The translations under genes were made by a program, and so were the position numbers. A DNA stretch of 64,000 nt from Candidimonas sp. SYP-B2681 (GTDB lineage Bacteria; Pseudomonadota; Gammaproteobacteria; Burkholderiales; Burkholderiaceae_B). The DNA lies in contig NZ_RYDV01000001.1 of assembly GCF_003971065.1 (NCBI RefSeq), forward strand, positions 895,593 through 959,592, written 5' to 3'. The notes under the pieces were generated by a model, which saw only the letters and a program-made list of their open reading frames with translations, had not been told where the DNA came from and ran no database searches. This document shows positions 19,851 through 29,440 of the stretch, in pieces (positions within the stretch are counted from its first letter, which is position 1; every line of letters starts with the position of its first letter).

Positions 19851-20237
19851 TTAAATGACGATAATTGCTTCGACTTCGAACTGGGCTCCTTTAGGCAGAC
19901 TGCTTACACCTATCGTGGAACGTGCCGGAAAAGGTTGGGGAATGATGTCGGCCATGATGGCATTGGCACTTGTGAATTTACTAAGGTCAGTCAGGAATAG
20001 CGTCAGCTTGACAATGTTGCCCAGACTTCCCCCTGCCGCTTCGATAACGGCCTGCATATTCGCAAACGACTGACGAACCTGGCCTTCGAAATTTTCGGAA
20101 ACCAGCTCCCCTGTACCGGGCTCGAGGCCGATCTGGCCTGATAAATATACCGTCTTCCCTGGGTCCGTTGCCACAGCCTGTGAATAAGGACCAACGGCGG
20201 CGGGGGCCGCATCGGTATGAATAATTTGCTTGGCCAT
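19851..20237 (-). CDS. ridA: RidA family 2-iminobutanoate/2-iminopropanoate deaminase
   Basis: 128 residues, standard RidA size. MAKQIIHTDAAPAAVGPYSQA, then YLSGQIGLEPGTGEL and the C-terminal PARSTIGVSSLPKGAQFEVE, with the conserved Arg and Glu of the active site. Hydrolyses reactive enamine/imine intermediates made by PLP enzymes. Cytoplasmic trimer by family analogy. First gene of the ridA-recG-oxyR run. Confidence 0.95.
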   Translation of the reverse strand: MAKQIIHTDAAPAAVGPYSQAVATDPGKTVYLSGQIGLEPGTGELVSENFEGQVRQSFANMQAVIEAAGGSLGNIVKLTLFLTDLSKFTSANAIMADIIPQPFPARSTIGVSSLPKGAQFEVEAIIVI

Positions 20238-20327
20238 AGATTTGATCTCTTTGAAGTCAATAAAACAACTATCAGAGTTTAATCATCTATAGCTTCAATT
20301 AACAAGCCCCCCGTGCGGCTACCGCCA

Positions 20328-21104
20328 TTATTTTTCAACAAAGGCGCGTTCAATGACGTAGTCGCCCGGCTGTCCTACCCCGCTGGACACAACGAAACCT
20401 CGGGAGTCCAACATGGCGCCGATATCGGCCAACATGTGTGGGCTGCCACATAACATGGCGCGATCAGTCTCCGGATTCAGTGTAGGCAAGCCGGTATCGG
20501 CAGAAAGCTTGCCGCTTTCGACCATATGAGTAATGCGGCCCTGGTTGCTAAACGATTCGCGCGTGACGCAGGGATAGTAGATCAGCTTCTCGCGCACGAT
20601 TCCGCCAAAATACTCATTGTTGGGAAGCTCGTTTTGAATGTACTCGGAATAAGCCAGTTCGCTTTTGAAACGAACGCCATGTAGCAGCACGACCTTTTCG
20701 AAACGATCATAGACATCGGGATCTTTGATAATGCTAAGGAATGGGGCGAGGCCGGTACCTGTGGCAAACAGATAGAGATTCTTTCCTGGTTTTAGGTCGT
20801 CTACTACGAGCGTACCAACCGGCTTCTTGCTGACCAGTATCGTATCGCCCTCTTTAAGGTGCTGCAGACGCGAGGTAAGCGGGCCATCCTGCACCTTGAT
20901 ACTAAGAAATTCCAGGTTTTCTTCATAGTTCGCGCTGGCAATGCTATAGGCGCGCATAAGCGGCTTGCCATTGACTTCAAGGCCCAGCATCACGAAGTGG
21001 CCATTGTGGAATCGCAAAGCGGGATCCCGCGTGGTAGTGAAGGAAAATAATGTGTCGTTCCAGTGACGAACGTTCAAAACCTGCTCTGTATTAAAGGCTG
21101 CCAT
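20328..21104 (-). CDS. fpr: Ferredoxin/flavodoxin-NADP reductase
   Basis: 258 residues. The FAD-binding RAYSIAS motif (R-x-Y-S), the NADP-binding ATGTGLAPFLSI and the C-terminal YVIERAFVEK are typical of bacterial subclass I Fpr enzymes. Transfers electrons between NADPH and ferredoxin or flavodoxin; in many bacteria it is part of the oxidative-stress and iron response. It is divergent from the fbp operon across 380 bp. Confidence 0.95.
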   Translation of the reverse strand: MAAFNTEQVLNVRHWNDTLFSFTTTRDPALRFHNGHFVMLGLEVNGKPLMRAYSIASANYEENLEFLSIKVQDGPLTSRLQHLKEGDTILVSKKPVGTLVVDDLKPGKNLYLFATGTGLAPFLSIIKDPDVYDRFEKVVLLHGVRFKSELAYSEYIQNELPNNEYFGGIVREKLIYYPCVTRESFSNQGRITHMVESGKLSADTGLPTLNPETDRAMLCGSPHMLADIGAMLDSRGFVVSSGVGQPGDYVIERAFVEK

Positions 21105-21484
21105 GTGTCTGCATTTAGAAGTTAATTGCCCGTGGCCCGGGGAATAATGTATTGCGAATGCCGCATAACCGAAGCCAGCAGACCTGATTTTAGCCTGCTG
21201 ATGGCCGAGACTTCCGAAAACCGGACGCTTATCAAGGATATTACGACGCCAGTGTCGATATTCAATCCTTGCCCTACCAACAAAGTGCCTGTCTTTTAAT
21301 ATGAATCAAACAATGTGGAATAAACCGCATATTTAGCGACCTGAAAGGCCCCCACTATATTGAATAGTTCAGAAGAGTCTGTTATCTTTCAGGCATCGAT
21401 ATGAGAATCATTTCCATTCAAGAAGCTTTTTGTATATCAAGTAGCCCCTAGCCCTCATTTTTACATTCCATCAGGAGAAGTTTA
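21105..21484. other. Divergent regulatory region fpr / fbpA
   Basis: About 380 bp of AT-richer DNA between fpr (-) and fbpA (+). It holds the candidate Fur box annotated separately; no reading frame of note. It should contain promoters for both directions. Confidence 0.5.
21397..21415 (+). promoter_or_regulatory. Candidate Fur box upstream of fbpA
   Basis: 19 bp matching the Fur consensus GATAATGATAATCATTATC at 12 positions by direct comparison, with a perfect AATCATT core preceded by ATGA. It ends 69 bp before the fbpA start. Placement before an iron(III) uptake operon supports iron-dependent repression. Confidence 0.55.
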
Positions 21485-22534
21485 ATGCGCTCAAGCCAAG
21501 AGCTCCGGCCCTTGTTTCGTTCACTGATACTCGCCGGCCTAACGGCTGTGTCAGCCGCGTCTACAGCAGCTGCTGCGGCCGATGTCAGTTTGTATACGAC
21601 GCGCGAACCCAAGCTGATACAGCCGCTTCTCGATGAATTCACAAAAGATACAGGCGTAAAGGTAAACACCGTATTCATCAAAGATGGCCTTATCGAGCGG
21701 GTGAAGGCCGAGGGTGACAAGTCTCCTGCCGATGTGCTCATGACGGTTGATATTGGTAATTTACTGGACTTGGTCGAAGCAGGCGTTACACAGCCAGTCG
21801 ACTCCAAGATACTGAATGAAACCATTCCGGCAAACCTGCGCGGCACGGATAACCAGTGGTACACACTTTCCTTACGCGATCGGGTCGCCTATGTAGCTAA
21901 AGATCTCGACGTCAATGCCATCACCTACGAAGCATTCGCGGATCCCAAGTGGAAAGGCAAAGTCTGCATCCGGTCGGGTCAACATCCTTACAATACCGCC
22001 ATGATTGCCGCCATGATTGCTCATGATGGCGCCGAAGCAACGGAAGCCTGGTTGCGTAACGTCAAGAATAACCTGGCCCGCAAAGCGGCTGGCGGTGATC
22101 GCGATGTAGCGCGTGATATTCTTGGCGGCATATGCGACATCGGGATTGCCAACGCCTATTATGTGGGCCGCATGAAAAACGCAGAGCCCGGTACCGATGC
22201 CCGTAAATGGGGCGATGCCATAAAAGTGGTACGCCCAACTTTCGCCAATGAAAAAAGCCGCGGCACCCATGTTAATATTTCCGGCGCTTCGGTCGCCAAG
22301 TACGCCCCGAATAAGGAAAACGCCGTCAAATTGCTTGAGTATCTGGTGTCCGACAAGGCTCAGAGCTTGTATGCCAATGCCAATTACGAGTATCCCGTCA
22401 AGGCAGGCGTAAAGCTCGACCCAGTTGTGGCCAGCTTCGGGCCTTTGGTCGTCGACCCATTACCTCTTACCGAAATCGCCAAGCATCGCAAACAAGCAAG
22501 CGAACTGGTAGACAAAGTTGGATTCAATAACTAG
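21485..22534 (+). CDS. fbpA: Iron(III) ABC transporter substrate-binding protein
   Basis: 349 residues with a signal peptide ending around residue 31 (STAAAAA). The mature part starts DVSLYTTREPKL and has RDRVAYVAKDL, KVCIRSGQHPYN and DIGIANAYYVGRM, marks of FutA/FbpA-type ferric binding proteins; the paired tyrosines in ANAYYVG are the expected iron ligands. Binds Fe(III) in the periplasm for FbpBC. An AGGAG ribosome-binding site precedes the ATG. Confidence 0.93.
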   Translation: MRSSQELRPLFRSLILAGLTAVSAASTAAAAADVSLYTTREPKLIQPLLDEFTKDTGVKVNTVFIKDGLIERVKAEGDKSPADVLMTVDIGNLLDLVEAGVTQPVDSKILNETIPANLRGTDNQWYTLSLRDRVAYVAKDLDVNAITYEAFADPKWKGKVCIRSGQHPYNTAMIAAMIAHDGAEATEAWLRNVKNNLARKAAGGDRDVARDILGGICDIGIANAYYVGRMKNAEPGTDARKWGDAIKVVRPTFANEKSRGTHVNISGASVAKYAPNKENAVKLLEYLVSDKAQSLYANANYEYPVKAGVKLDPVVASFGPLVVDPLPLTEIAKHRKQASELVDKVGFNN

Positions 22535-22553
22535 AAGGCCAGCCTTCCCCAGA

Positions 22554-22580
22554 AAAATGCGGGCATCAAAGCCCGCATTT
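22554..22580 (+). terminator. Intercistronic hairpin between fbpA and fbpB
   Basis: AAAATGCGGGC, loop ATCAA, GCCCGCATTTT: a nearly perfect stem followed by a T-rich stretch, 20 bp after the fbpA stop. It fits a partial Rho-independent terminator that lets the binding protein be made in excess of the permease. It covers the only early ATG (22557) of the permease frame. Confidence 0.65.
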
Positions 22581-24275
22581 TCTCGACTTTTGCAGGAACA
22601 CCCCCTGTTGTATTTGCGACGTTTCTTCTCGTGTGAAGCTGGTCTGGGCTGGCGAACAGGGGCCATCTTCATTGCGGTGTGCGTTATGGCGCCCGTCGTT
22701 ACCTTGTGCTGGTTCGCCTTTCACGGAACCACCGAACATTGGGCGCATCTTCTATCGTATGTGCTTCCCACGGCATTCGCCAACACAGTGCTGTTGCTGT
22801 TAGGCGTAGGAGTGCTTGTTACGTTATTGGGCGTTGGAAGTGCATGGCTTATCACCGCGTTTCAGTTCCCCTCTCGGCGTGTGCTTTCCTGGGCTTTATT
22901 ATTGCCGCTTGCCGTACCCACCTACATCGTCGCGTTCGCTTACCTGGATATACTGCATCCTATTGGTCCCGTTCAAACCTTGGTGCGCGACATATTGGGC
23001 TACGACAGCCCGCGTGACTTCAGATTGCCCGATTTGCGTTCCTTGCCCGGCGCCATATTTTTGCTGGGTTTTGTGCTCTACCCCTATGTCTACCTTAGTA
23101 CCCGTGTCATGTTCGCCACACAGGCGGCAAGCTTGCTTGAAGCGGCACGAGTCTTAGGAGAATCCGGCCGCAGTGCATTCTTTCGCGTCGCGCTTCCCAT
23201 GGCGCGTCCGGCGATAGCAGTTGGGGTCAGCCTTGCGCTACTCGAAACGCTCAACGACATCGGTGCGTCCGAATTTCTGGGTGTCCAGACACTTACCGTA
23301 TCGGTCTACACCACTTGGGTCACACGTTCCGATCTTGCTGGCGCGGCACAGATTGCACTCGCCATGTTAAGCATAGTCGCGGTATTAATCGTGATTGAAC
23401 GCCATGGGCGCCGGCGCCAGCGTTATGCCACCACACAACGCGCCCGAGCGGTCCAGCCTAGAAAAATAAAAGGTAGCGCGGCTGTCTTCGCGGTAATTCT
23501 CGGTTGGCTACCTATTATCATCGGTTTTGTGGCGCCCGCCCTCTACTTACTGAATGAAACCATCAAACATTTCAGTAGCACAGGCGGTGTCTCGCAACAG
23601 TTATTGCTCAGCGGCTACAACACCGTCAAAGTCGCATTTTTAGCGACCATAGCAACCGTCACTTGTGGGCTGTTGGTAGCCTGGGCAGCACGTTCCGTCA
23701 GAAATGGTGCGCCGTTTACGTTAACCAAATTATGTGCCCGGGTGGCGACTTCAGGTTATGCCATACCGGGCACTGTGTTGGCCATTGGCCTGCTCACGCC
23801 TTTGGTGCTGGTTGACCGCCTTGCGTCATGGTTTTGGCAATTGTTAGGAAATCCCGATCCTGGCCTCCTGCTAATGGGTACCACGACTGCCTTGATTTTC
23901 GCCTACCTGATACGCTTTCTCGCCATCGCGATAGGCGGCATAGAATCAGGATTGGCCCGCGTTCCACCTTCTCTGGAACAGGCTTCCAGACTACTTGGCG
24001 AAACGTCGACCGGCACGCTTCGCCGGGTCCACTTGCCACTGTTGCGTCCGGCTCTTGGCGCTGCCGCCCTGCTTATCTTTGTAGATACGATGAAAGAACT
24101 GCCGGCCACATTGCTGATGCGACCGGTCAATTTCGATACGCTCGCTACATGGCTATACGCGGAAGCCGCCAGAGGAACTTACGAAGAAGGATCGGTAGCG
24201 GCCTTGGCCATCGTTCTGGCTGGTTTATTGCCTGTGATTCTGCTGGCGCGCACTCAATTCAAAACTACGCACTAA
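22557..24275 (+). CDS. fbpB: Iron(III) ABC transporter permease (two-domain)
   Basis: About 572 residues with some twelve membrane segments in two homologous halves, as in FbpB/SfuB. Each half has an EAA-type loop: LLEAARVLGESGRSAFFRVALP and the similar LEQASRLLGETSTGTLRRVHLP. Start is uncertain. The frame opens with a TTG at 22518 inside the fbpA end. The ATG at 22557 lies in a terminator-like hairpin. A TTG just after an AGGA about 40 bp further on is also possible, since membrane homology starts near residue 35. Partner of FbpA and FbpC. Confidence 0.9.
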   Translation: MRASKPAFSRLLQEHPLLYLRRFFSCEAGLGWRTGAIFIAVCVMAPVVTLCWFAFHGTTEHWAHLLSYVLPTAFANTVLLLLGVGVLVTLLGVGSAWLITAFQFPSRRVLSWALLLPLAVPTYIVAFAYLDILHPIGPVQTLVRDILGYDSPRDFRLPDLRSLPGAIFLLGFVLYPYVYLSTRVMFATQAASLLEAARVLGESGRSAFFRVALPMARPAIAVGVSLALLETLNDIGASEFLGVQTLTVSVYTTWVTRSDLAGAAQIALAMLSIVAVLIVIERHGRRRQRYATTQRARAVQPRKIKGSAAVFAVILGWLPIIIGFVAPALYLLNETIKHFSSTGGVSQQLLLSGYNTVKVAFLATIATVTCGLLVAWAARSVRNGAPFTLTKLCARVATSGYAIPGTVLAIGLLTPLVLVDRLASWFWQLLGNPDPGLLLMGTTTALIFAYLIRFLAIAIGGIESGLARVPPSLEQASRLLGETSTGTLRRVHLPLLRPALGAAALLIFVDTMKELPATLLMRPVNFDTLATWLYAEAARGTYEEGSVAALAIVLAGLLPVILLARTQFKTTH

Positions 24276-24276
24276 T

Positions 24277-25059
24277 ATGCCAGATCTTCTTAAGTTGGAT
24301 CATATTTCCGTATCTTACGACACACCCGACGGTGAGGTGCCGGTCGTCAAGAATCTCTCGTTATCCCTGGAGAAAGGCCATATTGGATGTTTACTGGGAG
24401 CGTCGGGCTGTGGAAAAACGACCGTGCTTCGCGCCATCGCCGGCTTTGAGCCCTTGCGCACCGGCACCCTTTCGTTAGGACCCACACTCCTTTCCTCTCC
24501 AGAAGCTCAGGTAGAACCCGAACATCGGCATGTTGGGATGATGTTTCAGGACTATGCTCTGTTTCCGCATCTTAATGTAGAACAGAACATCGGTTTCGGC
24601 TTGCGTCGGTGGCCCAGGCAACGGCGCAAACATCGCGTCAGCGAATTGGTGTCCCTCGCGGGGCTGGAAGGATCCGGAAAACGATATCCACATGAATTAT
24701 CTGGCGGTCAGCAACAACGCGTGGCGTTGGCACGGGCGTTGGCGCCTGAACCAGAACTCTTATTGCTTGATGAGCCGTTTTCGAACCTCGACGTTGATAC
24801 ACGCGAGCGTCTGGCTTTCGAAGTGCGCGACATATTGAAAAAAACTGGCCATACAGCGATCTTGGTTACGCATAATCAGGCTGAAGCGTTCGCTATCGCA
24901 GACCGTATCGGTGTCATGCAAAACGGCGTTATCGCGCAATGGGACACGCCTTATGGCTTACACCATCACCCGAGCAGCATTTTTGTAGCCGACTTCATCA
25001 AGCGAGAAGCCCTAATGGAACAACGTGCCCAGGCATATCTGCGAGGCGAGGCAAGCTGA
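24277..25059 (+). CDS. fbpC: Iron(III) ABC transporter ATP-binding protein
   Basis: 260 residues. Walker A GASGCGKTT at residues 41-49, signature LSGGQQQRV, Walker B LLLLDEPFSNLD, H-loop LVTHNQAEA. It starts 1 bp after the permease stop, so translation is probably coupled. Shorter than full FbpC proteins (about 350 residues), as the C-terminal regulatory domain is reduced or missing. It converges on ntrC with only 26 bp between. Confidence 0.92.
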   Translation: MPDLLKLDHISVSYDTPDGEVPVVKNLSLSLEKGHIGCLLGASGCGKTTVLRAIAGFEPLRTGTLSLGPTLLSSPEAQVEPEHRHVGMMFQDYALFPHLNVEQNIGFGLRRWPRQRRKHRVSELVSLAGLEGSGKRYPHELSGGQQQRVALARALAPEPELLLLDEPFSNLDVDTRERLAFEVRDILKKTGHTAILVTHNQAEAFAIADRIGVMQNGVIAQWDTPYGLHHHPSSIFVADFIKREALMEQRAQAYLRGEAS

Positions 25060-25085
25060 AGCGTCACCGATCTTCATACCGCTTC

Positions 25086-26612
25086 CTACTCGCCCCCTTC
25101 CTCGTTCAATCCCAGTTCGCTGCATTTGCGCGTCAGCGTATTCCTGCCTATTCCAAGTCTTTGTGCCGCTTCCATGCGCCGGCCCCGGCTATAGTGCAAA
25201 GCCGTTTCAAGCAGGACGCGTTCGAAGTCGCGAGTAAAAGTAGCCATGATCGCGGGTTCATTTCGCGCCAACCTGGCGTTTGCCTCGCTGCTTAATAGAG
25301 AAAGCCACGAGAGCTGTGGTTGGGTCGAAGTATTCTGAGTCGTGGGCATAGTCGCCGCTTCGTGCCGGACAAACGAGCCTGTTTCGGGCTCGGCACTTTC
25401 GTTCCTAAATTCACCCAAAGGTGACGACATTGCCCCCTGCTCCGGATTAAGTACTTCGAGCGGCAAATCTTTCGCCTCGATCAGCTGACTTGACGACATT
25501 ACTGTGAGCCACTGACAAAAGTTCTCGAGTTGACGGATATTGCCCGGATAGTCGAAATGCGTCATTACCTGCAAGGCTTGCGGCGATAGGCGACGCACGG
25601 GCACTCCAAGATTGCGTGCGCTACTCTGCATAAAAAGCTGGACTAAAGCCGGTATGTCTTCCTTGCGCTCGCGCAAAGGTGGCAACCGTAATCGAATCAC
25701 ATTCAATCGATGAAACAGGTCTTCACGGAAACGTCCCTGCGCCACACGCTGCTCCAGGGGCTGATGCGTTGCCGCCACGATGCGCACGTCGGCATGAATG
25801 GCCTGGGAACCACCCACTCGATAGAAACTGCCTTCTGCCAGAACCCTTAAGAGGCGAGTCTGAAGTTCAAAGGGCATGTCGCCAATCTCGTCCAGAAACA
25901 AGGTCCCATTACGCGCCTCTTCAAAGCGTCCTCGGCGTTGCTGTGTAGCTCCGGTGAAAGCGCCACGTTCGTGTCCAAAAAGCTCTGCCTCAAGAAGATC
26001 CTTCGGTATCGCGGCAGCATTCAACGCAATGAAGGGTCCGCCGGCTCGATTGCTATGAGTATGCAATGCCTTTGCGATGAGCTCTTTGCCGGTGCCGGAT
26101 TCTCCGGTAATTAATACGGTTACGCTTGATGACGCCAGGCGACCGATCGCGCGAAACACCTCTTGCATAGCGGGCGATGAGGACTGCATCATAATTCCTT
26201 CCGCATCGGAAGAAACGGCGTTGCGCTCCGCGCTCGGACGAGCGTCGCTTACTGCTGTCTGGGTTGCCCGTTGTATTAATGCCACCGCCGCGTTGACGTC
26301 AAAAGGCTTGGGAAGGTAGTCGAATGCCCCTTTTTGGAACGCCGCCACGGTGCTGTTCAAATCCGTGAACGCCGTCATGACGATGACGGGCAAATTCGGA
26401 TGAGTTCCCTTTATCTGCTTTAAAAGGCTCAGGCCGTCCTGGCCCGGCATACGAATATCCGTTACCAGCACCGATGGCGTCCCTTCCTCTAAAGCCTCTA
26501 GGACCTCGCTCGCCGAGGAAAAACTTTGCGCAGCGATCGCCACCCGGGCGAGCGCTTTTTCGAGAACCCAGCGTATGCTTTGGTCGTCGTCGACAATCCA
26601 TACCGGTTTCAT
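25086..26612 (-). CDS. ntrC: Nitrogen regulation response regulator NtrC (GlnG)
   Basis: 508 residues. Receiver domain with the phosphoacceptor Asp52 in [11 protein letters not shown]+ sigma-54 activator domain with Walker A ESGTGKE and the GAFTGA loop that contacts sigma-54. Fis-type helix-turn-helix at the C-terminus ([19 protein letters not shown]). Phosphorylated by NtrB under nitrogen limitation, it activates sigma-54 promoters, here plausibly including glnA. Start overlaps the ntrB stop by 4 bp. Confidence 0.96.
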   Translation of the reverse strand: MKPVWIVDDDQSIRWVLEKALARVAIAAQSFSSASEVLEALEEGTPSVLVTDIRMPGQDGLSLLKQIKGTHPNLPVIVMTAFTDLNSTVAAFQKGAFDYLPKPFDVNAAVALIQRATQTAVSDARPSAERNAVSSDAEGIMMQSSSPAMQEVFRAIGRLASSSVTVLITGESGTGKELIAKALHTHSNRAGGPFIALNAAAIPKDLLEAELFGHERGAFTGATQQRRGRFEEARNGTLFLDEIGDMPFELQTRLLRVLAEGSFYRVGGSQAIHADVRIVAATHQPLEQRVAQGRFREDLFHRLNVIRLRLPPLRERKEDIPALVQLFMQSSARNLGVPVRRLSPQALQVMTHFDYPGNIRQLENFCQWLTVMSSSQLIEAKDLPLEVLNPEQGAMSSPLGEFRNESAEPETGSFVRHEAATMPTTQNTSTQPQLSWLSLLSSEANARLARNEPAIMATFTRDFERVLLETALHYSRGRRMEAAQRLGIGRNTLTRKCSELGLNEEGGE

Positions 26613-27658
26613 GGCTGCTCCAAGGGCAGAATCATTCTGAATTCGGTGTGACCTTGCCGAGAATCGAATTCGATAATACCGCCGTGCTGTTGTACAAATT
26701 CCTGTGCCAGACTAAGGCCCAGACCCGTTCCGCTTGCTCGCCCGGTTACAAGTGGATGGAACACCTTGTCGTGCAAGGACTCAGGTATCCCTGGACCATT
26801 GTCAATGATCGAAACGATAATGCCTAACTTCGCCTGACGCGTGGCCAATAGCAACTGACGCCCTATACGCGTGCGCAGCACCAGGCGAGGAGCGTGGCAG
26901 CATTCGGACTCGGTCAGCGCCTGAGCGGCATTGCGCACCATATTCAATAATGCTTGTAACAGCCTCGATAAATCGCCTTCTAGATCCGGGACGGAGGCAT
27001 CATAGTCTCGGACGACCTCAAGATGGGGGAACTCGGCACGCACCAGCGTATATACCCGCTCACAAATCTCATGAATGTTGAATTGAACTTTCTCCAAGGT
27101 TTCACCTTGTGGCGCGATCAGGCGATCGACAAGACTTCCCAGGCGATCTGCTTCCGCAATAATGACCCTTGTGTATTCATGCAAAGCATCTGTATTGAGC
27201 TCTGCTTCGAGCAATTGCGCCGCACCACGTATCCCACCCAGGGGATTCTTCACTTCGTGCGCCAGATTACGCAATGTCTCTCGTTGAGCAGCCAGCTCTT
27301 TGCTAAGCTGTTGATGTCGATCGATAAGTATGTGATGTTCGATAACACGAACCTCGACCAAAGCCGCCCATGCCTGTTTATGCAGGGGCACGATAGCCAG
27401 GCTTATTGGCGAAGCAACTCCTGAGCGGTCTACGACAAGATCCTGCCGCAAAATGCCAAATTTGCCACTGATGGCATCTGGAAACCGAGCTTGCAATGTC
27501 GTATCGGCACCAAAAAGCTGATAAGCGGCAATTCCGATTAACTGCCTGCGGGAAATACCGAATAATTCTTCCGCCGCCGTATTGGCGTGTTCGATTATCC
27601 CCTCGCTGCTGAGCAGCAAGACAGCAGTCGATAATAAATCGTAACTTGCTACGTCCAT
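26609..27658 (-). CDS. ntrB: Nitrogen regulation sensor histidine kinase NtrB (GlnL)
   Basis: 349 residues, no membrane segments, so cytoplasmic as expected. N-terminal PAS domain (residues about 1-110), H-box NLAHEVKNPLGG with His134, N-box RNAAQAL, G-boxes DNGPGIPE and GTGLGLSLAQEF. Phosphorylates NtrC and is controlled by PII proteins. Co-transcribed with ntrC (4-bp overlap) and separated from glnA by a hairpin. Confidence 0.95.
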   Translation of the reverse strand: MDVASYDLLSTAVLLLSSEGIIEHANTAAEELFGISRRQLIGIAAYQLFGADTTLQARFPDAISGKFGILRQDLVVDRSGVASPISLAIVPLHKQAWAALVEVRVIEHHILIDRHQQLSKELAAQRETLRNLAHEVKNPLGGIRGAAQLLEAELNTDALHEYTRVIIAEADRLGSLVDRLIAPQGETLEKVQFNIHEICERVYTLVRAEFPHLEVVRDYDASVPDLEGDLSRLLQALLNMVRNAAQALTESECCHAPRLVLRTRIGRQLLLATRQAKLGIIVSIIDNGPGIPESLHDKVFHPLVTGRASGTGLGLSLAQEFVQQHGGIIEFDSRQGHTEFRMILPLEQP

Positions 27659-27802
27659 GATCCGCCTCTATAAACCCGAAGGTCGGATTAACGTTGTTAA
27701 CGCTACGCTGCACCATGCCATGGCGCCGACTTCCGTGCAATCGATTGCAGGGCAACTGCGCGGCGCACAGCGACATCATCGATAACAATGAGCAGGGATA
27801 AC

Positions 27803-27836
27803 AGGCATTACTGTCAGAGTACTGGCAGTAATGCCT
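27803..27836 (-). terminator. Perfect 11-bp hairpin between glnA and ntrB
   Basis: AGGCATTACTG (27803-27813) and CAGTAATGCCT (27826-27836) are exact inverted repeats around a 12-nt loop, directly after the glnA stop at 27842. No U-run follows on the minus strand, so it may attenuate or protect the glnA 3' end while letting some transcription reach ntrBC. This matches the classic glnA-ntrBC arrangement. Confidence 0.55.
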
Positions 27837-27841
27837 TTGCT

Positions 27842-29254
27842 TTAGATGCTGTAATACATGTCGAATTCGACGGGATGAGTCGTCATCCGCAAGAGGTCGA
27901 TTTCAGCAGCCTTGAGTTCAATATACGCATCCAGCATATCGTTGCTGAACACGCCGCCACGAGTAAGAAATTCGCGATCCTGATCCAGAGCCGCTATGGC
28001 CTCTTCGAGCGACGCGCAAACGGTCGGGATCTTTGCATCTTCGTCCGGCGGCAAATCATACAAGTTCTTGTCGGCTGGATCGCCAGGATGAATCTTGTTC
28101 TGCACACCGTCTAGCCCCGCCATCATTAAAGCCGAAAATGCCAGATAAGGATTGGCCAGCGGATCCGGGAATCGTGCTTCGACGCGACGAGCTTTTGGAC
28201 TGCCGACGTATGGAATGCGTATTGATGCGGAGCGATTGCGAGCCGAATAGGCGAGCTTCACTGGCGCTTCGTAGTGTGGAACCAGGCGTTTGTATGAATT
28301 GGTACCCGGATTGGTGATGGCATTAAGCGCCTTAGCATGTTTGATAATGCCGCCGATGTAATACAGCGCGAATTCCGACAGGCCAGCGTAGCCATTACCT
28401 GCGAATAAGTTCTGCCCATCTTTCCAGATGGATTGATGCACGTGCATACCTGACCCATTGTCGCCGACGATAGGTTTAGGCATGAAAGTCGCTGTCTTAC
28501 CATACACGTGAGCGACGTTGCGAACCGTATACTTCAGTATTTGGTTCCAGTCCGCGCGCTGAACCAACGTGCTGAATCGGGTCCCGATTTCAAGCTGCCC
28601 TTGACCGGCCACTTCATGGTGATGCACTTCGACTGGAACACCTTGCTGCTCTAGCAACAAACACATTTCGGACCGCATGTCTTGGAAACTATCTACCGGT
28701 GAAACCGGCACATAACCGCCCTTCACGCCTGGACGATGGCCTTGATTTCCGCCATTCATATCAAGCCCGCTCGACCATGCCGCTTCATCAGATTTTATCT
28801 TGACGAAACAACCCGACATATCGGTGTTCCAGGTGATGCCGTCGAAGACGAAAAATTCAGGTTCAGGACCGAAATAAGCCGTGTCGCCTAGACCGCTGGA
28901 TTTTAGATACGCTTCGGCACGCTTAGCCAAAGAACGGGGATCCCGGTCGTAACCTTTCAGATCCGAGGGCTCTACCACGTCACAAGTCAATATCAGAGTT
29001 GTCTCTTCGCGGAATGGATCCAGATGCGCCGTGGTCGGATCAGGAATCAACACCATATCGGAGGCTTCAATGCCCTTCCATCCGGCGATTGACGATCCGT
29101 CGAAGGCCACGCCCGTTTCCATTTTCTCTTCATCGACCGTATGGCTCGGGACGGTAAGGTGATGTTCTTTACCGAGAGTATCGGTGAATCGGAAATCAAC
29201 AAAGGAAACTTCACGATCTGCAATTAGCTTGACAACTTCTTCCGGGGTGGACAT
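27842..29254 (-). CDS. glnA: Glutamine synthetase type I
   Basis: 470 residues, GSI-beta length. Metal/active-site motifs: [19 protein letters not shown], the MHVHQS region, ATP-binding [11 protein letters not shown], and the adenylylation site Tyr399 in NLYDLPP, so control by GlnE adenylylation is expected. Converts glutamate, ammonia and ATP to glutamine. Upstream lie a sigma-54 promoter and NtrC-type sites; ntrBC follow on the same strand. Confidence 0.97.
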   Translation of the reverse strand: MSTPEEVVKLIADREVSFVDFRFTDTLGKEHHLTVPSHTVDEEKMETGVAFDGSSIAGWKGIEASDMVLIPDPTTAHLDPFREETTLILTCDVVEPSDLKGYDRDPRSLAKRAEAYLKSSGLGDTAYFGPEPEFFVFDGITWNTDMSGCFVKIKSDEAAWSSGLDMNGGNQGHRPGVKGGYVPVSPVDSFQDMRSEMCLLLEQQGVPVEVHHHEVAGQGQLEIGTRFSTLVQRADWNQILKYTVRNVAHVYGKTATFMPKPIVGDNGSGMHVHQSIWKDGQNLFAGNGYAGLSEFALYYIGGIIKHAKALNAITNPGTNSYKRLVPHYEAPVKLAYSARNRSASIRIPYVGSPKARRVEARFPDPLANPYLAFSALMMAGLDGVQNKIHPGDPADKNLYDLPPDEDAKIPTVCASLEEAIAALDQDREFLTRGGVFSNDMLDAYIELKAAEIDLLRMTTHPVEFDMYYSI

Positions 29255-29307
29255 ATAGGCTCCTGAACCAATGAAATCGAAAAATGATAAATAGATATAC
29301 GACTATA

Positions 29308-29323
29308 CGCAAACGGCGTGCCA
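29308..29323 (-). promoter_or_regulatory. Sigma-54 (RpoN) promoter of glnA
   Basis: On the minus strand the sequence reads TGGCACGCCGTTTGCG, which fits the consensus TGGCAC-R-N4-TTGC with the -24 GG and -12 GC at the correct spacing. The GC element lies about 55 bp before the glnA start, leaving a leader of roughly 40 nt. Confidence 0.85.
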
Positions 29324-29371
29324 ATTTTCAGGCGTGAAGGTATCCGCTTTGCATTAATGGGGCAAAGAGTA

Positions 29372-29388
29372 ATCACCATTATGGTGCA
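29372..29388 (-). promoter_or_regulatory. NtrC-type enhancer site 1 upstream of glnA
   Basis: ATCACCATTATGGTGCA is a near match to the NtrC dyad TGCACCA-N3-TGGTGCA. It lies about 55-70 bp upstream of the sigma-54 promoter, a normal enhancer position. Confidence 0.7.
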
Positions 29389-29391
29389 GCA

Positions 29392-29408
29392 CGCACAACG
29401 ATGGTGCA
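29392..29408 (-). promoter_or_regulatory. NtrC-type enhancer site 2 upstream of glnA
   Basis: CGCACAACGATGGTGCA matches the same dyad with two changes in the left arm. Its centre is 20 bp (two helical turns) from site 1, placing both dimers on one face of the helix. Confidence 0.65.
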
Positions 29409-29440
29409 TTTAAGCAGGCAAACAGCATTCGATACATGGC

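Noticed and set aside
19185..20000. 271-codon open frame on the plus strand
   Set aside because: Lies antisense to recG and ridA, both confidently identified; no motif or ribosome-binding site.
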